This document shows positions 51,201-63,639 of a stretch of 64,000 nucleotides of DNA, piece after piece (the first letter of the stretch is position 1; every line of letters starts with the position of its first letter). A model generated the notes under the pieces. That model was not told the DNA's origin, did no database searches, and worked only from the letters and a program-made list of their open reading frames with translations. Source of the DNA: Paulownia fortunei. Lineage: Eukaryota > Streptophyta > Magnoliopsida > Lamiales > Paulowniaceae. The stretch lies in assembly GCA_019321725.1 (NCBI GenBank), contig CM033116.1, forward strand, positions 5,328,642-5,392,641, read 5' to 3'. The position numbers were made by a program, and so were the translations under genes.

Positions 51201-52666
51201 AGCATCTATATGGGCACTCCGATTGAAAAGAGACCAGCAAGTAGTACCAGCAAAACCAGCCTCATCCCCTACCCATCTTATACCTGGACCATCATCAGAG
51301 AATATGATTGCCCCTGGCTGAAGCTGATGAATAAGGCTAAACCACTCATTGAAAAAGTACACCATGTCCTTCTCTCCCTCGCCTATTGCATCATCCAAAA
51401 AAACTTCTCTTATTTCACCGTATCTGATCCAAAAAGCAAAGAGGGTAAAATCACTTCTTGATTTAATTTATGTAAAACATAAGCTCTACCGGCAGATATA
51501 TGAATGATGGGGCTGTTTTAGCCTTCTGAAGCCTTACATAGCTTATATAAATTAGTTCATCATGGACTCCATATAAGAAGATATTCTATATCCAATTTCT
51601 TCTGCCAGTAATTATTTTTTCCCACAGTTGATATCACTCAACTCAGCACCTTGCTATGAATAGACCAGGCAAAGAAAGGTAAACTCAATTACAGAAAGTA
51701 TATCATTTAGTATTGCTTAAAACAAGCTCTCAAATGATTCACCTAGTAAATTAGCAACTGTTACCACAAGGGGGGAGGGGCTGGCCAGCAATAGTTAATC
51801 AACCATAAGTATTAAATCGATATATCTTTTTAATCTCTTAATCATCTAGAGCCAGAAAATTATATCCATAATAGCCCAAACATAAATAATGTCTAAACCA
51901 CAATGCAAAACCTCCAAACAGAACAATCAAAACTTCACGCCAAACGATCTAGCAAGATTCAATAACAGTGCACAAAACCCATACAGGAAACTCAAACCAA
52001 AGAAGAGTATAAAACACAAAGCAAGCTCCTTTCTTTGCCATACCTAGTGAGCAACTCAGTCATCTGCCCCATGTAATACTCATTGTACTCAAGAGTCTTG
52101 CCATAACAGGGCTCATGCCTATCCCAAGGAGAAAGATAAAGCCCCAATTGCACATCAGAAATCTTTGCAGCATCAGCCAGCTCTCTCACCACATCCCCAG
52201 TACCATTTTTCCAAGAACTAGACTTCACAGAATAATCAGTATACTCGGAAGGCCAAAGGCAGAACCCATCGTGGTGCTTTGCAGTGAGGATAAGTCTTGA
52301 AAAGCCAGAGTTTTTGGCCACATTAACCCACTGTGTGGCATTTAAGGAAGTGGGGTTGAACAGTGAAGGGTCTGCATGCCCTGTTCCCCACTCTGAGTCT
52401 GTGAATGTGTTTGTTCCAAAATGCAAGAAAAGGGCCATCTCGGTTAGCTGCCATGAGATTTGCTGTGAGGTGGGAATGGGGAGAATTGGGAGTGGTGGTG
52501 GTGTTGGATGGGAGGAAAACAAGCTTGAAACTAAGGCCTGTGATTTGAGAGAATGGATTGTGATTGTTAGGATGATTAAAATGTGTTTTGACAAAATGTG
52601 TCTGAATTTGAGGTTCTTTAAGGGATTTTGAGTTTGATGGTGATCAGTCGCAGTTGTTCTGATCAT
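48256..52666 (-). CDS. FUC1-like: GH29 alpha-L-fucosidase, plant FUC1 type
   Basis: Secreted alpha-L-fucosidase of family GH29, the FUC1 type; Arabidopsis FUC1 acts on fucosylated glycans such as Lewis-a-type linkages (family knowledge). Exons in transcript order: 52666-52044, 51423-51199, 49021-48256; GT-AG, in phase, 537 aa (Arabidopsis about 506). A hydrophobic segment at residues about 27-42 is a signal peptide or anchor after a polar extension of about 26 residues. The frame runs further upstream but without an ATG. Catalytic-domain motifs: MALFLHFGTNTFTDSEWGTG, ILTAKHHDGFCLWPSEYTDY, GLYLSPWDRHE, WFWHASESP, NCLFLLNVPPNSSGL. The expected nucleophile motif (usually VWLDGAKG) reads VFLDDAIG, with Asp218 kept. 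A C-terminal beta-sandwich (about residues 360-510, GTTVGYKRVLLF, VVDKSRADPLISYLGIY) completes the plant form. Confidence 0.92.
50103..50345. mobile_element. Possible MITE relic in FUC1-like intron 2
   Basis: The left end GGGTTAATTACATTAATTCC and, near the right end, GTAATTGAAGGGGTGTCTTT / GTAATACATG suggest degenerate inverted ends in the style of the element at 19162. The match is weaker and there is no clear target duplication. It lies in the 2.2-kb second intron. Confidence 0.35.
50460..50720. repeat. Long polypyrimidine tract in FUC1-like intron 2
   Basis: About 250 bases are almost entirely C and T on the plus strand (many CTCTCT, CCTCTTT and CCCC runs), with few purine interruptions. 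On the transcribed RNA (minus-strand gene) it is polypurine. Such tracts can form triplexes. Open frames across it only mirror the composition. Confidence 0.85.
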
Positions 52667-52869
52667 GTTTACTTTCTCGATGGGGGTGAGATTTGAGAGT
52701 GACACTGAGAAGGGGCGGAATATCTGTACAAACCATTCCGCTCATCTGTACCTTTTCGGAGTTTTTTTTTTTTTTTTTCTTTTTTATTTATTTATTTTTC
52801 CTGCTTTATTGTTTAAAAGTAGTTTTTTCATTTTATTTTATTTTTTAAAATTTTGTTAATATATTAATG

Positions 52870-53150
52870 AATTGAGTTGATTCAAATAAATATCTTTCAC
52901 ATTAAATTTGAATATCTTATTGAATTTAAAATTATATTTAAATTTAATTTAATTATTAATTAAGTCGAACATGAACGAGTTAATCGAGCCAATTCAGAAT
53001 TACGTTCGAATAACTCGATTTTTTTATATTTTATTATTATTTAATTAATTGAATCAAGTTCGAACTGTATTTAAAATTTTATCAAATAAAAAAAATTAAT
53101 TTATTATCCTTCAAATAAAATTTTAACGATTTGATCTTGAATAGATGGTC
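52870..53150. repeat. Dispersed GAGTTCGA-rich MITE-like repeat, copy 2
   Basis: Contains AAGTCGAACATGAACGAGTT, GTTCGAATAACTCGATTTTT and CAAGTTCGAACTG, words shared with the copies near 34695, 59690 and 63640. AT-rich, non-coding. Confidence 0.45.
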
Positions 53151-55061
53151 AAAATTCATTTCATTTTTCCACCCTAAATGTTAGTTTTCTATTTATTATT
53201 GATGACTCACTTAAAAGCAGATCAACGAAAATGGTTGATGGGTGAACTAATACATATAAAAATAAATTATATTTATGATTATTATAAAAAATATGAAAAT
53301 ATATTCTTAAATACGACAAAATGATCAAAAGATTTTTATTTTATTTTATTTTTTAAAATCTAATAGATTCACGCATCAAACTGTTTTGAGTTTGATATGT
53401 AGATTATTATCGTCTAATATTATTAAAACACAAACTCTCTAACTATATAGGCCTACATTAAAACACTTACATACCGTACTATATTTTGTTTCCTTCTTAT
53501 AATATGATTTTTTTATAATTATTTAGTCAATTTATTGTATTGTTTTTTCTAATATCACTAATATTGCTTATCTCAATTAATTTATACTAGTAATATCTTA
53601 TCTTTGTATGTTTTATAATAACTATATTGTGGCTTTGTAGATGCTCACATATAATGGGTGCAACATTCATCGTTTAAGTGTTTTATATTTTATAAAATGT
53701 AAAAAAAAAGAAAAATGATATTTAAGACCCATACATTCAATACACTATATACTAAATATAGTATGAAAATTACTGTATATTTTTTGTCATTATTTTATTT
53801 CTTTGATTTTTAATGTATTAATAAATATTTCAATCGGGAAGAAATTTATACAATTTCACTGTTAGTATTAAGTCAATTACATTTTACTGAATGACTGTTT
53901 TTTTTTTTTTTTTTTGGTAGAGAAACGATCAGTTATATTAATCATTTTATTAAGTTATCAAATATTAATTCAATACAATCAATAACAATAAATTCAAACA
54001 TGCAATGCAATAAAAAAATTGATATTTATCTGAATTTTTCGATAAATTAGGGGTCAGAGGAACCCTAATTTTGGATTAGGTTAAACTTGGACTGGCCTGC
54101 GGGCTTTATATTCATAAGCCCATAAATATGATGAGGCTCAGGTTCGCCCTGTTTATATATTCATGCAATTCAAACACATATTCAAGTTGGTAAACATTTG
54201 AGCTTAGCAGTTAGCTCCTTTAAATTGATAGTACAAAAATAAATTTACATTAACCAAATTCCTCCAATTTGGTCAATATAATTCTTGAAATTTTCATTCA
54301 AATCCTAACTCATTTAAAAAATCACTAACTCAAGTCATATTAAACTTATTTTTATTTTGCACTTGAACTCAATTTTATTTAGGCTTGACACTTAACTTAG
54401 GTCATTTGTAACTTGTTTTTGTTTTTTTGATAACCTAAATTCCCGAAAGCTTTCGGCCCCAAACTAATTCTGGAAGAAACCGACCTTCTTTCTGGTTTCG
54501 CCTCAAGATAAATTTGGTTAGCAAGCAATATACTTGAGTCGAACTTTCGCATAAGTTAACCCTCCTTTTAAACCTACCATAAAGCTCGGACAAGACCCCC
54601 AAAAGAACCAATAAACACGCGACTCTCTTACCTTTAAATGAATTCAAACCCATATTGACAAAAATGATACACAACAATGTAAATAGCACAATATATTAGT
54701 TCTCATTGACTTATCTCACTATCTTTTTAAAAATAATGTTTTTAGCATATTTTGTCTTAATAAGTTTTAGTTATGAACTTTTTACCAGTAAATTAACTAA
54801 CTCGGTGAGGAAAGGTAAATTATATCAATTACCTGCATCATTTTAACTAGCCATGCGTAAGAGAAAATGATTTCAAGCATAAGAAGAAAAGAGAGATTAT
54901 ATTTGAAGTTTTTCTAGTTTCTTCGTTGCTCCCTCCTTCCCAAAGTTATGGGGTATCGTCAAGTTTTAAATAACTGTCATAAAAAAATCTTAAATTTACT
55001 TTTGTACTATTATTATTATTTTTTCAAGTAGTGATTGAGAGTAAGATATGTCACACATTTA

Positions 55062-55432
55062 GAGATGATAATGGGATAAATTCAAATTCAAACTCACTCA
55101 TTTGGGGAGTATTTTAAATTTGTAAATGAGTTCGAGTGATTTTTGATTTTTTTATTTCAAACTCACCACGTTTCAAATCTATCCTTTTTAATTTATTTTT
55201 TATTTTTATTTTTATTTATATGTATTTATGTAATGTTATTTTTTAAAAAATATATATTTTTTAAAAAATTAATTGTGTTATTTTAAATATATATATATTT
55301 TTATATTTTTAAAATTTAAAATGAGTATGACAGGTCTAACCTAGATCTGACAGATCCGAATCCTTAAAAAATTTGTCGGGACGAGTCTTGGATTTTGACG
55401 AATCCGTATGAAACTGCATTATTTTCATCCCT
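55062..55432. mobile_element. hAT-like MITE, GATGATAATG family, copy 1
   Basis: The left end GAGATGATAATGGGATAAAT and the right end GCATTATTTTCATCCCTATC (reverse complement GATAGGGATGAAAATAATGC) are inverted repeats. The interior has CAGATCCGAATCC and is otherwise AT-rich. A second copy lies at 62920-63260. Non-autonomous; the superfamily is inferred from end style. Confidence 0.6.
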
Positions 55433-56406
55433 ATCCATATTGTTTGATTAATTAAGATGATAGTTTTAGAAAAAAAAAATATTTTTTTAAGAGGTATAAA
55501 AAAAATAGAAGTAATAAATTTGAGAGGAAAAGTTAAGTGGATTTAAATATGTTTTACTTTATAATAATCATGATGGTTATTTGGGCATTGGGCCATGTAG
55601 AATCTATTCTTGGGCTAAAAAACAATCTTTACACTACTGCATCATTTGGGCTAGGATTGTTCTGGGATCCAAAGGGCCGAAGTAAGTATGAATTGTAGGC
55701 TCCAAGAACGAAACCCGACCCGTTTACAATGGGTTACAGAGCGTGGGAGTGTGAAATTCAAAACCAAACCAGCAGAAATCCACCAACCCAATCGGACTTA
55801 TCAATCATGAAATGGATTGATGTGCATGTGATGGATAAGATATTATTCAAGAAAATCATTGATAATTATCTCTGGTCAATTTATCAGACTGCTTCTCGAA
55901 ATGATATCCGGGTTATCCACTTGGGGCAACATTCGTCTTTTAAACATTTTATTTTTTATAAAAATTGATATTTATGAATCATTTATAGATTTAGTGCACC
56001 ATATATTAGTACAACATATATTGACCGCTTTGGTTTAATTATTTATTTTTATTTTTTAAAAATTTATATTTTTATAAATAAAAATATTTTTATAATATTT
56101 TGTGCTGAAAATGAAATTACATTTAGACTTATAAAGTATTGTTTTTCTAATAGATTGGTAATCAAATTGATTTTACTATTGATTCGACTAATTTGATAAA
56201 AATTGATTATATTTTTTAATAATATTATAAAAAATATATTATAATAAACTAATATTATGTATAATGTAAAAAATATAAACAACCAATTAAAATATATGTA
56301 TATATATAACATAGCCCAAAATTGAAATAACTATATATATATATAAAAAAAAAACAAGTATCAAATTTTTATATTTAAAAAAAGTTAAAAAAAAAACATA
56401 AAAAAA

Positions 56407-57554
56407 ATATTCTGATTGATTTGATAGATTTTGTTCGATTTGATCGAATTTTTTATTTTTATTTTTTAATCGGATTGAACCGACTACCAATTTGTAGTTC
56501 GATCGATCGAACCGAATGATCCAATCTTAATTTAAAAACATTGTTTGGAAGTTAATTTATTTATTTAATACCGTTTTGATGAATGCATTATGTGTTTTAA
56601 TATTTCTAAAAAGAATAAATTAATAACATGTAATAATTGTTATACAATGAGACATTAAGGTAAACCGTATCTACTAGTTTTTGCGACTATTATGTAAAAT
56701 TATATATAAATTAAAAATACAACTTTTTAATGGAATTTCTATTAGTAAAAATTCATATTATACCTATATATATAGTTATGTACGTATGAATAATTAAAAA
56801 ATATTTATTTTTTCATACACAATATGAACTTAATAAATAACATTTGTACATTTAGATAAATACTTGATACACATATTATATATATTATGTATAATATTTA
56901 ATAAATAAATCTTTATTTTAATAAATATTTGTGATATTTATTTAAAATCTAAAAAATATGTCAAAATTATTTAAGACTTTCAAATTGAATGTCATGCAAA
57001 TGAAAAACAAAATCCTAATAATTTATAAAAATATTAATTATTATCAAATAGTTATGTCTAAGTTGTGTCATAACTATAAATTAAATAATACAGTGATATA
57101 TATATAAAAAAAGTACAAATATTATATATATTTAAAAATAATATTAAAATATATTGTATTTTTACTTTTGAAGAATTCTCTCACATTTATATTTAACTAA
57201 TTAGGATTATGACGAAGTCATTACAAGATAATGACAACTTTACAAAAAATTAATAGAAAACATAAAAAAAAAAAAAAAGAACAGGAAAAAAACAATGACA
57301 AGTGGCAAACAATCGAGGGAGAAAATCGCTTTAGCCGCCTCGCGATGTTGACCCAATTTTTTTATTTTTTTTTTAAAAAATATTTAGACAATGTTCAAAT
57401 AATTACGGGTTGTTTTTGGGGCTGCCATTTCCAGACAAGAAAGTACACGTTTCGACCATCCAGCCACAGTGAGTTGTGGGTGGTGGGCGGGGAGGTGGGG
57501 GGGGGGGGGGGCACCGACTGGGTTTTTCAATAAAATATTATATATATATATATA
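56407..57554. repeat. 1.14-kb tandem duplication, unit 1
   Basis: Starts at ATATTCTGATTGATTTGATA and ends in ATTATATATATATATA. It matches the adjacent unit 57555-58693 in the same orientation. The 5' half (to about 56960) differs by scattered substitutions and short indels (offset 1148 falling to 1140). The 3' half (about 57100-57540) is nearly identical. It contains a poly-A run, a GC-rich patch (TTTAGCCGCCTCGCGATG) and a G-rich tract ending in 14 or more G before CACCGACTGG. No gene is supported. The sequence just upstream (56135-56270) resembles a repeat relic at about 60770-61130. Confidence 0.93.
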
Positions 57555-58693
57555 ATATTCTGACTGATTTGATAGATTTTGTTCGATTTGATTGAATTTT
57601 TTAATTTTTAATTTTTAATCGAATTGAACCGACTACCAATTTGTAGTTCGATCGATCGAACCAAATGATCCAATCTGAATTTAAAAACATTATTTCAAAG
57701 TTAATTTATTTATTTAATACCGTTTTGATGAATGTATTATGTGTTTTAATATTTCTAAAAAGAATAAATTAATAACATGTAATAATTGTTATACAATGAG
57801 ACATTAAGATAAACCGTATCTACTAGTTTTTGCGACTATTATGTAAAATTGTATATAAATTAAAAATGTTACTTTTTAATGAGATTTCTATTAGTAAAAA
57901 TTCATATTATACCTATATATATAGTCATATACGTATGAATAATTAAAAAATATTTATTTTCTCATACACAATATGAACTTAATAAATAACATTTGTACAT
58001 TTAGGTAAAATATTTGATACACATATTATGTATAATATTTAATAAATAATTTTTATTTTAATAAATATTTATGATATTTATTTAAAATCTAAAAAATATG
58101 TCAAAATTATTTAAGACTTTCAAATTGAATGTCATGCAAATGAAAAACAAAATCCTAATAATTTATAAAAATATTAATTATTATCAAATAGTTATGTCTA
58201 AGTTGTGTCATAATTATAAATTAAATAATATAGTGTTATATATATAAAAAAAGTACAAATATTATATATATTTAAAAATAATATTAAAATATATTGTATT
58301 TTTACTTTTGAAGAATTCTCTCACATTTATATTTAACTAATTAGGATTATGACGAAGTCATTACAAGATAATGACAACTTTACAAAAAATTAATAGAAAA
58401 CATAAAAAAAAAAAAAAAGAACAGGAAAAAAACAATGACAAGTGGCAAACAATCGAGGGAGAAAATCGCTTTAGCCGCCTCGCGATGTTGACCCAATTTT
58501 TTTATTTTTTATTTTAAAAATATTTAGACAATGTTCAAATAATTACGGGTTGTTTTTGGGGCTGCCATTTCCAGACAAGAAAGTACACGTTTCGACCATC
58601 CAGCCACAGTGAGTTGTGGGTGGTGGGCGGGGAGGTGGGGGGGGGGGGGGGCACCGACTGGGTTTTTCAATAAAATATTATATATATATATAT
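57555..58693. repeat. 1.14-kb tandem duplication, unit 2
   Basis: Second head-to-tail unit, starting ATATTCTGACTGATTTGATA and ending in the AT run at 58681-58693. In the last 310 bases I see only one small difference from unit 1, near 58511. A minus-strand open frame across its G-rich end encodes a proline run and is compositional only. Confidence 0.93.
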
Positions 58694-59689
58694 CATAAAA
58701 ACTTTTCACGAAAATATAATAAAGGGTGATCTTGATAACATTAAGGCCTTCATTTTTTATTTTATTTCCAGGCATTACATGCTGTAACGGTTTTATTATA
58801 TTTTTGATAATAATAAAATAAATATTTAATAATAATTAATACAAAATTAAGATAATAATTAATATTAAAATATAAATTTAATTATCCTCTTCGTATATAA
58901 AGTAGTCGGACTTTTAGAAAATGATTCTATATATTGTCAAATTCACTGTGCGTGTTTCAAACCTTTATTCAATTATTTGTATATTTTAAATCTACTAGAA
59001 TTTTCACATTAGGATTGGTTTATAATTTAAGCTAAATATTTTATAAATTATGCACTAGTGAATTATTTATATATGAAAAAGAAATTACAAACGTTCCATA
59101 GTGTAAAACCTTTAGGGAAATTTTAATTAAAATAAAAAATAAAAAAGCGTTGTTTGTGATGATGCTCTCAATAAAAAAATAAATTAAAGAGCGTATTAGA
59201 TTTTAATAAAGAAAATTGAATTTTACTATATTGTGACTTCTTTTTTTTTTTTATATTATTTTGTTAGAAAACGCGACACCCTCTCCTACACTGATATACT
59301 CTTACACACACCACACGCAACCTCTAACGTGAACCTGTTCCATCGAATCGCTGTCCAAAATAATGCCTTTGACTTTTTAGTTAAAGGCTATGTTTTGTGT
59401 TTTTTTTCCATTTGCGTTTCTCGTTAACTTCGTTCTCATTTTTATCATTCTTTTTTTCTTTCTTAAATAAAATTTTACAGATTGCCATCTTTTTTTTTTT
59501 AATAGTTCGATCAAAAACCATCCTTGTTATGCCCGGTAACAAATGAAGTTTACTATTTTTTTAATATATTATAATTAATATTTGAATTAATTTGTTTAAA
59601 AAATATCAAATAACATAACAAATAAACTAAACTTTTAAAGATTTCTAGTATTAAAATTGTTTAAAAAATTAATCGAAACATTAATATTC

Positions 59690-59950
59690 AATATTATTTA
59701 AATTTTTATTAGAGTTTAAAGAAGTGTGTTTGAGTTTTATCTAATTGTTAATTAGTTAAGTTTTAATCGAGTTTAATTAACTTATTTTTTTTCACATATA
59801 TTTTATTATTAATCAAGTAAAACTCGAATTAAAATTTAAATTTTATCATTCAAAAAAATATATTAAAATATAATTTATTATATTTCACAAGCCGAATTCA
59901 ATCCAACTTTTAACCAATCTAATCAAGTTTGATTTATTATTTTACCTAAT
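59690..59950. repeat. Dispersed GAGTTCGA-type repeat, copy 3 (degenerate)
   Basis: Words such as TTAATCGAGTTTAATTAACT, ATCAAGTAAAACTCGAATT and AAGCCGAATTCAATCCAAC follow the layout of the copies near 52870 and 63640, but are more decayed. Non-coding. Confidence 0.3.
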
Positions 59951-60769
59951 TTTAACAAAAAAGAACGTGCATTTTGAAATAGAGATAGTATTATCGCTTT
60001 CAAATTGAGTTCTCAAGTTCTTTCAGTTGATTAATTACCTGATAATAAAATAATACTTTCGAAAGACTTCTTCCAAAAACAAATTCAACCTTAGTTTGCC
60101 AACCATTGATTTAAGTTAAGGATTAAGCAAAACACTAGTCCTAATCTTAGCTGTCCCAAAGTCAAAGGAGACGAGGACACTTGTCTCCTTTTCCCCAATA
60201 GTTTATTAAATTTAATTATCGATCTGCAATAATTAGTATAGTAGTTTTCAAGATACCCTTTTTATTTTTATTTTAAACAAGAGATTCGATTGTCTCACAA
60301 AAGAAGACAAAAACATTAAGGATTTAACTATGGATATTGCATAATTAAAATATGTATTTCTGTAGTGAAAAGTCGTGTTTGAATAAGCACTCTTCTTCTC
60401 TACTTCAAAAATTCATGGTCTTCTCTATGTGTTCGATTAGTGTCCGTGTTTGCATAATGCAGTATTTTAAGTCATAATGGTGCGTATGCGTAGCCATGCA
60501 TGTGACTTGAAATATTATAGGATGAATTTCAATTTAAAATATATTATGTAGCAATGGAAGTAGGGATGCAAAAGTGTAAAGCTCCATAAAGTTCAATTAA
60601 ATATTGCACAATGTGATAATGCTACATTCAATAGCCAATAAAGTCAATTGTAGTTTAATTCCAAGAAAAAAACAAAATATGATATACTTCAATGGTAATA
60701 CATACATTCCGGTTATTGGTTTGAAATTTTGACATTCATCTCCTTTAAAATTAATAGTATTTTCATAAT

Positions 60770-61130
60770 CAAATTGATGATTAAATTAATTTACTATCGG
60801 TCTCCGGCTCAATTGATTGATCACCAATTCAATTACCGATAAAAATTAACTATATTTTTTTTGTAAAATAATAATATAATAAATTAATTATTATATAATA
60901 AATTTTAAAGGTCAAAATGAAGATAAATAACAAACGAAAATACATAAAACAAAGTTCAAAATTTAAATAACCACGTATATATAACCAAAACCAAACTTAA
61001 ACTTTGTAAAAAAAAATACCCATTGGTTTTTGACCTTTTCACCGATTATTAGTTGTTTATAGTCAAATGGTCAGAACAAATTATTAATTTTTAGTTGAAT
61101 TGATTGAATCGATTAATTTGATCTGATTTT
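60770..61130. repeat. AT-rich repeat relic related to 56135-56520
   Basis: ACCGATAAAAATTAACTATA and the following TTTGTAAAATAATAATATAA parallel TTGATAAAAATTGATTATAT and TTTAATAATATTAT at 56195-56230. The ends read GGTCTCCGGCTCAATTGATT and TTGAATTGATTGAATCGATT. It probably belongs to one MITE family; the boundaries are loose. Confidence 0.35.
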
Positions 61131-62919
61131 GAAAAAACTGCCTCGAAGTTTGGAGTTTTACCCAAAAAATAAAAAAACCCTCATCTACCGTTATTTAGTC
61201 AAAGATTTTAACTATACTTTATTTAAAGACCAAAATACCCATATATGTATACTTTTGGAAAGGAAAAAAAAGAGTAACTTTGGAAACATTGCACATTGTT
61301 TTAGTAAAAAAATAATAAGTAATATCATATTTTAAATTTTAATGTCTTTTCAATTTGCATAAAGAGTTTTAAAGTTTATTTTCAAATGCATAATTTTCGA
61401 ACTGAAAAGAGAGAATTAGATTTAATTTCAAAAAATTTAATAATATAATCAATCCTATATTTTGAAAAAAAAAATAAAAAAGTTACTTTCAAATGCGTTA
61501 ATTTTTAACAATTTATTAATAATATTATGTCTTTTATATATCATTGTACTTCATAATTTAAATTTTGGTCTCACTTATTTTTCTTCAGAATTGTGTATTT
61601 TAAAATGACCTCATTTAATAATTTCAAAATTTGTACTTATTTTATACACATAAAAGTCCTTTATGCTTTTTATGTTAAATTAAGATATTTTGTGTATAAT
61701 AAAAGAGAGTTTCAAAATTCAAAATTTAGTTTATCATTATTTTTATATTTATAATATAAAAAATAACTCTCAATTAACTTTTTTTGAAAACGATAGATTA
61801 TTACTAGGGGTTTTTTAGACTTTTAATATAATTTTTTTTTTTTTGGAATCTTTGACTTAATAGTACTAAAGATTGCCAAAAATTCACACCTCACTAAACA
61901 TGAATAACAAAATTCTAAATTTAAGAAGAGGTGGGTTCGAATAACCCTATATATATTGTAATAAATTAAAACTGAAAAATCATAATCCTATGAATTAAAC
62001 TTCCATCGATTAACTGATTCTCACTAGTTCAGATTCTAATCCATTTGTAACCCATATTAAAGTCAAACTATTTATGTCTGAATTAGGTTAGCTAATTACG
62101 ATTTATGTCAATGAGTGAAAGACCCATGTCTTGCTCCATTTTCATTAGACACAAGAAATAAAAAAAAATGAAAAAAAAAACACCAATATTCTCCACGTTA
62201 TTAATTTTTAATTTGTGGATATTAAACTAAACATGGAATAATTTTCAATATGGAATTGGTAATTTTGTATTAATCTCTTAATACATTTAGTGGAGAAGAT
62301 TATACGTGAGAAATGCTGCCTCATGCAATATCATTAAACAAAAATGTTAACTAAAGAGTGTTTTCTAGAAAGAAATGAATTATTTCTTAAATTGATTTTT
62401 CTGTGATTAATTATTTAAATAATCATAACCAGAAAATGGTCTTAAATAAAAGGTCCTAAGGTGGAGCATTGACTTCTAATGACGTTTGTCGCTTTTCACT
62501 AATTGTGGATTAAAATTTTAAGTTAAAAAATTCATGAATTCTAACTAAATTTACACACATATAAAATTAAGCACAATTGAGAATTAATCCTGTTAAATTA
62601 CTCAATGTAAATGCAAATCAAAGAAGCAAAGAGAAAGTAGATGAAAAAAAAGTATTTATTATTACAAAGTTTTAAAAAAAAAATAGAAGTACGTATAATA
62701 AAAAAAATTCAAAAAACCAGAGTTATAAATTAAATAATAGAAAAATTAATATATTCTTACTAACAAACGAAAAATAAAAAACTTTAACAAGTCCGTCCCA
62801 AAAATTTGCACCATTTTTTAGGAAATCACGTTATCAATAAACTAGAGATTAAAGAAAGTGACATTTAAATTTGTTTTTCTCTTTATTTGACTTTATTTGC
62901 CCAATTCTAAATTTGAATT

Positions 62920-63260
62920 AGAGATGAGAATGAGTTGAATTTGAGTTAATTTTATCTCAGACCCAAGATCTAATCATTATTTTTAAATATCAGATTTAAA
63001 TCGTAGATCAGATCCATTGAATAAACCTAGACCTACTTTATAATTTAAAAATAGTAAATATTATATTTTTAAAAAATAATACTATTAAAAATTTTTAAAT
63101 TTTTTTTTTTTAAAAACCATAATATAAATATATACGATAAAATTAAAAAAAAAATTAAACAGGTCGAGTCGGGTGTGAATATAAAAAATCCAATGACCCG
63201 ATCCAAACCTATTTTTACTATTAAAATTTTATTTTAGACCAACTTCATTATCATCTTTAG
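62920..63260. mobile_element. hAT-like MITE, GATGATAATG family, copy 2
   Basis: The left end AGAGATGAGAATGAGTTGAA and the right end CAACTTCATTATCATCTTTA (reverse complement TAAAGATGATAATGAAGTTG) form inverted repeats like copy 1. Inner words GTAGATCAGATCC and GACCCGATCC match its interior style. Non-coding. Confidence 0.55.
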
Positions 63261-63639
63261 TATTAAAAGAGAACAAAGATAGAGTAATACTTGTTCAAAT
63301 ATATATATTTTGTATTCAAAGTAACTTAACTTTTTGAAGTATTTTTACAATCTTTGAAGATGTCGGATAAATTGAGATGTTACAAAGTTGTCCTTACCTT
63401 TAATTTACTGAAAAAGATCATCAGGTACTCTTCTTACTACAATGCGACTCATCAAACAAAAAGAAACATAATTGACATCAACTTTAATTTGCTCTTTGCA
63501 CTGAAAACATGTCTGAATTGAAGCTTTTTCCTGGTAGTTAGTTAACAAATTGCCAGTTTTCAGTCTCACTTATCAGATATATATAGTTAAACACTATATG
63601 CTTATAACCGAGTATCATTTTCAATGTCGGTATACATAT

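Larger units (their letters stand above)
52667..56406. other. FUC1-like upstream region and gene-free DNA
   Basis: The first few hundred bases hold the promoter of the minus-strand fucosidase gene, with T-runs near 52760-52780. The rest has a dispersed GAGTTCGA repeat (about 52870-53150), a 24-T run near 53898-53921 and a hAT-like MITE (55062-55432). A GC-richer patch at 54435-54690 encodes an 84-residue minus-strand frame that I do not recognise. Confidence 0.55.

Noticed and set aside
54435..54689. 84-residue minus-strand frame
   Set aside because: No similarity that I can name, no conserved motif and no neighbouring exon; left unannotated.
58524..58775. 83-residue minus-strand frame with a proline run
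   Set aside because: The prolines come from the G-rich tract; only part of the frame exists in the first duplication unit.
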